A stretch of DNA of 64,000 nucleotides from Zizania palustris (taxonomy: Eukaryota > Streptophyta > Magnoliopsida > Poales > Poaceae). A program made the position numbers and the translations under genes. The stretch is from NCBI GenBank assembly GCA_019279435.1, contig JAAALK010000286.1, forward strand, positions 48,618,289 through 48,682,288. The letters are read 5' to 3'. Below are positions 23,531-32,740 of the stretch, in pieces. The first letter of the stretch is position 1. The number at the start of each line of letters is the position of its first letter. The notes beneath the pieces are model-generated. The model was not told the origin of the DNA, did not search any database, and saw only the letters and a list, made by a program, of their open reading frames with translations.

Positions 23531-24532
23531 ATTACATTTGTTCATGTATTAATGTTGTGTTTTTACATGTGTTCCGTATGCGATGTTCTTTTTTCATATG
23601 TAATGTTGTGCTATTATGATATTACATTTATTCTTGTATTAATTTATAGTTTGTTGATGATTAGGGTGATTAGTATTATATATGATTCCTTATATATATT
23701 CTTTTCGTATGCAATGTTGTTTGTTAGAAAAACGTCAGTAGCTAGTGTAACGAAATATATGTGTCACCCATTTCAGACCAACTAGCTAACTTCCGTCGGT
23801 CAGGCCTGGACGACGAAATTTAATTAATTTACATCAACGACTGACAAAAAATCAGCAATTTTCTATCGGGACGCCTCCGTCGGCCAATTATCGACGAAAG
23901 TTAGTATTTTACCGACGGAAGTTTGCTGGATTCTTGTAGTTCTTGCCATTTTCTCATTTAAGCTATTTTTTTCCTTTTCTATTTTACTAACTTGAATTTT
24001 TTCTTTTGCAAGAGAGCAAATAAATCAATAAACTTTGTAGAAAAATATAAACATCACGAATTTTGTGGCAAACGAGCAATTTTCTCTTAAAAATAAGTTT
24101 ATTCCCTTTAGTTAATACATGTCTAATTAATCTGAATCAGTTTATCTAAAAAATGTATACAATATAATTAATGAGAGAAATAAAAATCATTTCTCCATAA
24201 TACTACCATGTCTTATATTTATGAAAACAAAGTTTTGTGAGATGGTTCCTCTAGTTAATATATGCCTTGTTAATTTGAATCAGCTCGTCAAAAAAGTTTT
24301 TCTATATTATTAATATATCTTAGATTTACTAAAAACAAAGTTTTTATTGTCTATATGTATATATATATATATTAGTGGTGTTAAGTCTGCCATCACTACC
24401 ATTTTTTTTATAGCAAATTAAAACTGTCTAGCTTCAGCTTCGCTCATCTCTATTTACGTAGCGTTGTTTTAGTGTTAATATTTTTTCGATACTCACTTAA
24501 TGTGTGTACGTGTGTGTATATATATATAGAGA

Positions 24533-24552
24533 GGGGGGGGGGGGGGGGGGGG
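24533..24552. repeat. G20 homopolymer
   Basis: Twenty consecutive G residues directly after a TG/TA simple-repeat stretch. The assembled length may be inexact. Confidence 0.9.
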
Positions 24553-24999
24553 TTTGTTAGATGCAGAGCAAGTGGAGCTATCACCCTTTATATTTAGCTT
24601 TGGGTGGTTCGTTAGTTGTGCGGGGATGTCCTTGTCTTTGGCGTCATCGTGGAGCAAAGTTGGCAAGCTCATTCGATCCGTACTTGAATGTCTCTGCTTC
24701 TGCATGCATGAGCCACTCACTCTCAAGCTGGAGCTACAAGGACGGCCGGCCTACTACTCGTCGCCGATCAGTTAGGGCGAATTTAACCTATAAAGCAAAT
24801 TATAATTATAGGGTTATTTTAGGTCATTGAGGCCAGGGGCGGAGCTGCAAAGAGGTAAGGGGGTTTCCAGGAATTGGTTCCGAATTTTTTTAGTGTATAT
24901 TAGTAATTTTTTATCGTATGTGCATCCCCTTAAGCTAAATATGGTGTACCGTTTAAATTGGTGCACTCTCTTCAATTTTTCTCTAGTTCCGCCACTGCT

Positions 25000-25190
25000 T
25001 GAGGAGGTATCAGGAGGTACCATATTTTTTAGTGTTAATTTTGGTACCTCCTGATACCTCATGTGTCGGGAGGAACTAAAATTAATACTAAAAAATGTGG
25101 TATCTTCTGGTGTTAATTTTGGTACCTCTTGATATCTTGTCGGAAGGTACTGAAATTAACACTAAAAAATAGGTTACCTTCTAGTAACTT
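25000..25190. repeat. Cluster of inverted GGTACCTCC repeats
   Basis: A perfect 18-bp inverted pair (25004-25021 and 25043-25060; arms GAGGTATCAGGAGGTACC and its complement) with a 21-bp loop. Two further degenerate copies of the loop-and-arm unit, each containing a TTAGTGTTAATTTTGGTACC-like sequence or its complement, follow up to about 25190. Confidence 0.8.
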
Positions 25191-25861
25191 CTCAAAGACT
25201 GTAAAATTTCTCATAATTATAAGTATGTTTGGTGTAACTATCTTTATCCGATAGAATTGAAACGGACACGCAGAATGGATACATAAAAATCTGATGTGTC
25301 ATGTTAATCAATACTATAAAACTCTCTATAAAATCCTATTGTGAATAGCCTAACAAAACTACGATCACTACGACTGTTGTGCCGATATGATATATATATA
25401 TATCACCAGTAATATAAGTAGCATCGCGTGCACGCATCAGGTTCCCCGATCTTGGTGACACGAGCATTTTTTTCTTCCGGGAATCGGAAGATCATCAGTC
25501 GGGCGTGGATTTATGGCAACTTCACATGCAGCCAATGCAACTGTATTTATTCTAGTACGTAGCTTGGATCATAGAGAAAATATATAATCTAATGTGTCGA
25601 TTATATATATTAGCCACGGCGATCACTTGGCAATATGGCGGTTAATATAATTAAGCATGTGTTCATCCGTTAGAACATGGTACACATTGGGGAGAAAACC
25701 AATCTACTACTGTATACAGTAGTACAGCTCACAGTGAAGCTGAGAGACTTCTTGAGTGGACGAGCTAGTACTTTGCAGAAATCATTGGCCCTTGCCCTCC
25801 AATATCTTAATTTCACTATGAAAGATCGTACAAATGTGAAAGAAAGGAATGTGAGTTAGCT

Positions 25862-25955
25862 GGTACCAAATTTTTTCAAACTCCATTGTTAAGCGTGCTC
25901 AGGCAGAAGTAGTACTAGGATGGGTGACTTCCTGGAAAATTCTCGTTCACATCCC
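25862..25955 (+). repeat. 5S rRNA-like fragment
   Basis: The stretch resembles the 3' two-thirds of plant 5S rRNA: a GTTAAGCGTGCT segment (A-box region), AGTAGTACTAGGATGGGTGAC (C-box region) and a CTCG-TTCACATCCC end. The 5' third is missing and several bases differ, so this is not a functional 5S gene. It may derive from a Cassandra-type LTR or a 5S-derived SINE; downstream ACCAATGCGG is reminiscent of LTR sequence. Confidence 0.75.
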
Positions 25956-27722
25956 GACACACCCATGACCTTCAAACAAGGTCGGACCAATGCGGCCTAT
26001 TTCAAAAAAAAAGATCGTACAAATTAAACTACAAAGTAAAGCAAAGGCTGATTAAGATTATATATCCTGTCAGAATAAAAAAAAGAAGGGCATTATTTTT
26101 CCATGGATGATATGATAAACCAGAGGGCCATAGCTAGCACTTGATTATTGTTATGATAGAAAATAATCATCATTATATTCATTATGGTTGTTTTATTCTT
26201 TACTCGTTTGACTGAGTATATGCTAGTTCTTTTTATTATAAATTTAGTTAAACTTAAAATGATTTTACTCGGCATAAATATAATATTTTCTTAGTTTCGT
26301 CTATTTAGGGCTCATGGGACGTATAAATTTTTTACAAGATTTTTACAAGAATTATATTAAATTCTCTAAAATTCCTTAAAAAAACTCAATTCAACCCTTA
26401 ACTTTATCTCAAAAGATTTTATTTTTAAGTTCTTGTATACTTTCGGTTTGTAAATAATTATACTTTTTACTTACTGTTTTATAATACTAATTATTTATTA
26501 ATAAGAATTTTGTTATTATTTTTTTCTAATCAATATATCTATTTTAGGTAAAAAAATAAGTGACGGAGGGAGGAAAAGAGGGTGGAAATCTGCCTAACTT
26601 TAGCGAAGGACAAATTGGGCATAGCCGCCGCAGGATAAGGAAGCAAGCAACCCAACTTTGTGGGGCCCAGCTACTGACCGAAGCTGACTAATCCGACATG
26701 GGACCCACCGGCGAGGACCCGGGTCCAACCGTCCGACGTCAACCCGTCCACGTGGACGCCTGGACGGACTGGTGCGACACGCTGCCATGTGGGCCCGACC
26801 ATGCCCAAGTTGTTAATTCCATTCCTGTGAGCATTGCGGTTTAGTTCTTAGAGTTCTAAATGTTTTGGTATTAGACGATATTAGTGTACTGTTTTAAGGT
26901 TTAATAAAATAATATAAATATATTTAAAATATTCTTAATACAATTAAATATGATATATTTTAACATATTGATATTTTAAATATAGTGTATAGCTTAAATA
27001 CTAATATAATATATAGTTTAATATAAGTAATATGTCACATATATTTAAAAAAATCAAAATGCAATTTTCATTAGAATGACCAGTATGTAACGGTACCTGC
27101 CGGTATTGACCGAAATGATCGGTATTGATCAATATTGAAGTCGAAACGGCACATAACTTAATACATACTGCGTACCGGTTTGAATGTTATCTGAACGGAA
27201 TTGATAAGCATGGTACGTGTTGCTTCGACGGATGGCTCTCTGATTTTCAGTATATCGTTTTCCAACGTAAGGCCATCGGATGCTTCTTCGTTTCATCGAC
27301 TCTTGATCGTAATATTGAAAAATTAACTGGAATTAACTATTTTGTTACCATTCGTGAGGCGAATAATTTACATGTGAAATAAATATTATAAAGAGATCTA
27401 AGAAGACTAAAATAATAACTGATATAAATATTCAAGGTGAGCGAGTACGGACTACTGAGTAGTAATGCTCGTGTCAGTGAAGCACTGTACTTTACTCCTC
27501 ACTTGTTTAACCCCATTCCCACACGAGAGATTCTTCATTTGACCCAATCCTCATCAAGTGATCACTGGTCACCAGCTATAGCTGCTACCTCTGACGACCG
27601 ACAGTTCCCAACTAATCCGATCAAGTCCACTTCAGAAACCATCTTGTCAAATGATTCTTCAGGCCGTCGATGGTCGATCTCACTGTTCCCATTTTCCCAA
27701 TTAAGCACTGTTCTTCAGAAAT
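25956..27722. other. AT-rich intergenic DNA
   Basis: No gene supported. A short GC-rich patch lies at 26610-26800. A region with repeated CGGTATTGA/GGTACC-type words lies near 27085-27240. Confidence 0.4.
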
Positions 27723-27998
27723 TTTTTAAAATAATATTTTTTTTAAAAAAATCAAATCTATATATCCGTTTGAAAAATTTGCAAAATAGTATGCGGTCGG
27801 CACTTGAAGTGCCGATTGATGCCACGTCAGTTCCAGTCGATACTTCAAGTACCGGCCGGATGCTGCCCCTATCAGATTCTGCCACGTCAGCTCCAGTCAG
27901 CACTTCAGTCGGTATTTCAAGTGCCGACCGCATGCTGCTTTTGCAAATTTTTCAAACATACGTACATGTTTGATTTTTTAAAAAAAATCATTTTTTTT
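27723..27998. mobile_element. Foldback MITE, copy 1
   Basis: Inverted arms: TTTTTAAAAAAATCAAATCT then GAAAAATTTGCAAAA on the left, and TTTTGCAAATTTTTCAAAC then TGATTTTTTAAAAA on the right. Further in, TGCGGTCGGCACTTGAAGTG on the left pairs with CACTTGAAATACCGA/AAGTGCCGACCGCA on the right. About 275 bp, no coding potential. A related copy is at 28970-29225. Confidence 0.75.
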
Positions 27999-28644
27999 AA
28001 AAATTCATGTTCTTCGCTGCACGCATGACGTTGGGTGAGTACAGTACCGGCAGCTTCAGTCAATCAGTTGTTCCAGCTAGTCAACGTTGCTTCTTCCATC
28101 TTCCCACGTCACATGCACCCTACACCCAGGAAAGGAAAGAGACAGATTGTATACCGATATTTTATTACCATGATTTTTAATTAACAGATCAATTAGCTAC
28201 ATATATTTCATGGTTAGGCACCAAAACCAAACTAGCACCAGTAAACAAATGCTACATGCATACCCATATATTTTATTCGTCTAAAAATATAAAATGTAAA
28301 TATATTTGATTTTTTTAACTTTCGACTAATATTTAAGCTAAAAGTGTGTAATTTCTTATGCATGCGATATTATTAATTTTATATATGAAAACACTTTAAT
28401 ATATATATATATATGAAAAAGCATATTAACTTTTGACTAATAATTAAATTAGAACGTGTTTTTTATGCATTTGATATTGCTGAATTTATATATGAGAACG
28501 ATTTCATTTGATATTAATTTTATAACTCAGTAAAAACTTAATTTAATTTAATTGAAATTCCGAATCGAGGCTTCGTGCATGTGAAGAACCCCTAGCTCGT
28601 GAAATATATTATTATAGTTAGTGAACAACCATGCATGTGATCGA

Positions 28645-28660
28645 TCGATCGATCGATCAA
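28645..28660. repeat. (GATC)n simple repeat
   Basis: Four to five tandem GATC units. Confidence 0.8.
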
Positions 28661-28969
28661 TGTTCGTACATTGTTTGGTGATCACCTGTTTAAAATCCAT
28701 CCACTGTCTAAAAAATTTGACGAATCTTGAGAAACTTTTTGAGGCGGCCATACATAATCAATTCATTTTATAAAAAAATGGTAGGGTTCGTGGGCACTAA
28801 TGACATTGAAACGAGCTGAGGGTTAGATTGCACAGTGCAAACTAGTAAATTATGACTGTGTTTGTTACCTATCTTACCTTTTTATAGCGGAAGGAAAAAA
28901 AGCTTGCACGCATATGCATGAATAACTTTATATAAGGGGCAGGGGCAATTAAGGATGATTCTTTCGATT

Positions 28970-29225
28970 TTTTTTAAAAAATAATATTTTTTTAAAAAAA
29001 ATCAAATCTGTTTGGACGTCTAAAAAATTTGCAAAAAAAGCATGCGGTCAACACTTCAAATGTCGACTAGAGCTGACGTGATACTAGTCAGCACTTGGAG
29101 TGCCGACGGGAGCCGACGTATCATCCAGCCGTCACTTTAAATGCCGACCGCATACTACTTTTACAAATTTTTCAAATGACCATACAAATTTGATTTTTTT
29201 TAAAAAATATTATTTTAAAAAATCG
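28970..29225. mobile_element. Foldback MITE, copy 2
   Basis: Same architecture as the element at 27723-27998: TTTTAAAAAAAATCAAATCT, AAAAATTTGCAAAA and GCATGCGGTC on the left, matched by GACCGCAT, TTTACAAATTTTTCAAATG and TTGATTTTTTTTAAAA on the right. The core differs more than the arms. The two copies lie about 1.25 kb apart in the same orientation. Confidence 0.75.
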
Positions 29226-30509
29226 ATTCTTTCATCCACAACGTCGGTCATACTGATTGATACACACATTTTGTACCGTATGCATGCAAGACCTTAGTGA
29301 GAAAAAGAGAAAAGTTGTGTGATCATTTTGACGTTGATGCATGCGCCGTTGGGTCCGGAACAAAAGAAAACGCCATCGCTTTGCGTGTTTGCATCATTGC
29401 ATGTGCTAAGCAACCTCATCTCAGCTCAATTATGTCCACGCACACACAGAGAGAGAGAGAGTGAGCGACCTTTTCTGAGTCTCACTAGTGAGTAGTGACA
29501 TGCTTGAAGAGCTTAAAATTACGAGATGTTAGTTTGTTTTTAAATTGTGTAACTTTAAATTGTTCGTAGAATTGAAGTTATAACCACAGTAGTTAGCAGT
29601 TGTAGCGGTTAGAAACTCTCCGAGCAAATCGTACGTAGGTCACACTAGTTATGGCCGGAAGCTGCCGAGCTAACAACTCCGGATCGATCGATGGACGGCT
29701 GCATCGTCTAAAGACAATAATAATCAATCAGGTTGAGCTCCACTCCAACAACCCTCAATACCTCCGTTTCCTCGATCTCCTCAAGGGCACCTAGCTAACG
29801 ACCGAATTATCTACCTAACCTGTAGCTGCATATGCATGCATGCATGCATGCTCTGCTCTTCTTTGCATGCATTCTCAACTGGATGGAGTAGCTGGAAAAG
29901 GTCGGTCGGTGCCCCTGTAACCTCTCACCAGAAACCAATTATGCCAGGCCAACCGGATGGTTTAGCGGATCATAATTAAGGGCTTCAATAATTGGATACA
30001 TACATCTTCAGAAACAAACCAAAGAAAATTTGAAGGTCTCTATAGTACGACGATGCATGCTAACATCGATCGGCTGGAAGGAAATGCATTAAACTGTCGA
30101 AGATTCAGCTGGAAATTAAACTTGCAGGTTTCAGTGTGACACTCGAGAACGTTAGCTCGTCAGATGACGACATGATCGAGCTAGATAGATTAGCTAGCTA
30201 GGAAGAGGACATGAGCTGGGCGCGTCACTGAATAGTCCCGCTTTGAAAAAATCACGCAACCATCCGAGAAGATGATGGACGTTTTCACGACCAGCAACGA
30301 CGGCGGCGACGGCGACACCGCTGACTACCGCTTGCCTAGCTGTTCGCCGGAAAGCCGCCGTGCGGTGGACTCAAAGGCGAACTCGTCGTTCCTAACCTGA
30401 CAGCGATCCAGGAGGCCGGGCCACACAGCTCTCAAGCACAAGGGATGAGATCATGAGAATGAGATAGCAAAAAAAAGGAGAAAGAGATAATAGTAATATA
30501 TTAATATGT
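29226..30509. other. Intergenic DNA with two short coding-like stretches
   Basis: No established gene. A 42-codon frame from ATG at 30272 to TGA at 30400 is GC-rich against AT-rich surroundings. A 20-codon open stretch at 29732-29794 follows TCAATCAG. Neither is recognised and either could be chance. TGCA and GATC simple repeats occur near 29845 and 29690. Confidence 0.3.
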
Positions 30510-31440
30510 GGGGGCCGTTATGGTGCCCCGTTACCATTATGCAAGGTAATAGGTTTAAAGAATCTTGACCATTGATTAAAGGAATTTAAAATAAATAATT
30601 AAAAATAAAAATGGTTAACCGGTTCTAACCGGTCACCCTATCTACCTTCCGTATCCATTTCTTCAGAGAATTCATGGTAGCTTTAAAAATTTTTATCTTT
30701 TAATTTTTTTTGAAAAAAAAAACATAAAAATTGAAAAAAAATAGAACTCTTCAAATTTATTTTGAAATGATTTTTTTTGAAGAGTTCTGAAATAAAATTT
30801 TGAATTTTCAAAGTTTGTTTTTATTTTAAAAAAACAGCAAAGAACATAAAACTTTCAAAATTTGCAAAAAAAATCAAAACTCTTCAAAATTTATTTTTAA
30901 ATGATTCTATGAAGAGTCTGAGATAAATTTTATAATTTTCAAAGTTTATTTTAATTTTTTAAAAAAATTCTGAAAATAACAAAAAACTTTGAAAAATTGA
31001 AAAAATAGAACTCTTCAAAATTTATTTTAAAATGATTTTTTGAAGAGTTATAAAATATAATTTTGAATTTTAAAAGTTCTCTGTTTTTCATAAAATTAAA
31101 AAATAAAAAAAATTCAAAAGTCTATCGTGCATTCTCCGGAATAGAAATTTCAAATGATTTTTGAATATTTTTGAAATAAATTTTCAAATGGTCAAAGTTC
31201 TTTGTTTTTTTTAAATTGTATACGTGTCGTATGCCATAAATTAAGGGATTTCAAAATATTTTGGGCAAATGGAGGAAAGAAATATATTAGACACATGGAA
31301 AGAATTTATTTTTTATACATGTGGGTCCCATATTTAAGAAAAAGAAGGTAATATGACCTGTTACCTCTAGGAGGTAACAAATCACCTATTTTAAATCTGA
31401 GTCGTCCAATCACATGGATTGAACGACTGATAGAATTTTG
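30510..31440. mobile_element. AT-rich element with internal hairpin tandem repeats
   Basis: The ends carry opposed GTTACC/GGTAA motifs (CCCGTTACC near 30527; GGTAATATGACCTGTTACC near 31348). Inside, about 30710-31200, a unit of about 110-130 bp recurs three to four times. Each unit holds GAACTCTTCAAA-TTATTTT and TTTGAAGAGTT-like halves that can fold, plus an AATTTT(G)AATTTTCAAAGTT tail. No coding frame. Class uncertain. Confidence 0.5.
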
Positions 31441-31489
31441 GGGTACTGTAAAAAATCCCTAATATGTATACTAGATGGGGGTGTACCAT

Positions 31490-32015
31490 GAAGTGTGTAT
31501 TTGGTTCACACGAAAAGATGATTATTTCATCCAATCAGCTGTTTGGTTGGATAGCGAAGGTGAATGAGATAATCACTGAGAGGAATATTCATTCAATATA
31601 CTGGATGAAGGGATTTAGGAATTTTTTAGATGAACTCATCTAATATTGGACGAGATGACGCGTTCGTTTCTTTATTGGTTATTACACGTTTAATTTTTCA
31701 TTTATAAATATTCAAATAATTTTTACTCTCAAATTATTTATCCAATTTATGATCTAATTACGTCATTGTATTGATTATACTTTAATCTATAAAATAAAAT
31801 CTCATATGATTATATTTTTGTTAAAAAAATATATTTGACAAGTGGGTCCCACTAAATTTAAGCTTATCTCATTCAATTCATATACATTTAAACAAACAAA
31901 AAATGGTCTTGTCCCATCCATCCAACCAAACACCTCAAATATACCATCTTATCCCTAAATCCATGGATGCGATCATCCTATCCATTCTCGCCGCCAAACC
32001 AAATGGACCCGAAAT
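31490..32015. mobile_element. Foldback MITE upstream of the NPF gene
   Basis: Left TGTTTGGTTGGATAGCGAAG (about 31540) is an imperfect reverse complement of CTATCCATTCTCGCCGCCAAACCAAATGG (about 31980-32008). Additional GGTTCACACG/CCAACCAAACACC words extend the inverted ends. No coding potential. Confidence 0.55.
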
Positions 32016-32179
32016 TTTGCATAGGAGAGGTTGCAAGTATGCACATATGACCAACCTTAAGTTAGGTAGCTCAAGATCATATCGTTGTCATTCCCATTTC
32101 CATGCTTTCAATTATGCAAACTAACAAAATTGACTTTCGAGCAATTTCAACTATGTTGTATATAGTGAAAGTAACGTGA

Positions 32180-32282
32180 GTAAGTTAGCATCGGATCCCA
32201 TCAGAATTTTAACGTTCAACATGCTCAGATGAGAGTAATACTGCAATAAGTGGCCTACTACGAAGTTCTCATATCACATCCC
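32180..32282 (+). repeat. Second 5S rRNA-like fragment
   Basis: ATCGGATCCCATCAGAA followed by a degraded AGTTAAGCGTGCTTGG region, GAGAGTAATACT, and GAAGTTCTCATATCACATCCC. These align in order with plant 5S rRNA from about base 20 to the 3' end. It has many substitutions, so it is a pseudogene or a transposon-borne 5S remnant. Same strand as the fragment at 25862-25955. Confidence 0.75.
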
Positions 32283-32669
32283 TTTCAATAAAAATCAGAC
32301 CTATATTATTATGAGTCTATAATCACAACCGAAAACGGCGACATTAGAACAATACCAACGTGTGTGTAAGAATCCGGAGGAGGAAGTTTCACTTAAAGAT
32401 TCAACCACTCCTCACATGATGACTGTACAATGGTAAATTATCCGAAAGCAACCACATTAACGAACAGATGAAGCATCACCCACTAAAACAACAAAAATAT
32501 CCATGCTTTTTTTGCATGATTTGATTAGGGTAGATGGAGACCATTATTAGGGAAAACAAGTATGGCAGAAGGGACCTGATTGTAATAAAATGAAAAGCTG
32601 AGGGGTTGAAGGGGTAAAAGCCTTGACCCCGTGACGCTGACGGCTACTGCTGCTCTGTTACTCCCCTTC

Positions 32670-32676
32670 TATAAAC
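32670..32676 (+). promoter_or_regulatory. TATA box of the NPF gene
   Basis: TATAAAC, 65-70 bp before the start codon, at a normal distance for a plant core promoter with a short 5' UTR. Confidence 0.6.
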
Positions 32677-32740
32677 ACACGCAGCAGCCGAAGCAGAGTG
32701 GCGTTGCTGCGGTGAGACTTGAGAGCGAGGTAGAACTAAG

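Larger units (their letters stand above)
12126..23941. mobile_element. CACTA-like element, interrupted by the Sirevirus
   Basis: CCGTCGG / CCGACGGAAGTT-type repeats cluster at 12126-12260 and, inverted, at 23790-23930. The right end reads CTTGTAGT, close to the expected CACTA terminus; the left terminus is eroded or truncated. The inner left part (12270-12550) is very GC-rich and may be captured gene 5' sequence, though no domain was recognised. The element is cut at 12636/23531 by the LTR retrotransposon. Confidence 0.5.
12008..24100. mobile_element. Outer inverted-repeat element of a nested insertion
   Basis: The segment 12008-12125 resembles the reverse complement of about 23999-24100. 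Shared blocks include AAAATTGCT, ATAAAATTTGTGA/ACAAAATTCGTGA and GATTTATTTG(A/C)TCTCTT. The arms therefore look like the two termini of one older element, now about 12 kb apart because other elements inserted between them. Similarity is imperfect, so the element is old. Confidence 0.5.
24101..25861. other. AT-rich intergenic DNA with simple repeats and a palindromic cluster
   Basis: Holds a (TA)n tract near 24358, a G20 run at 24533-24552, and a cluster of inverted repeats at 25000-25190. No gene is supported. Confidence 0.5.
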
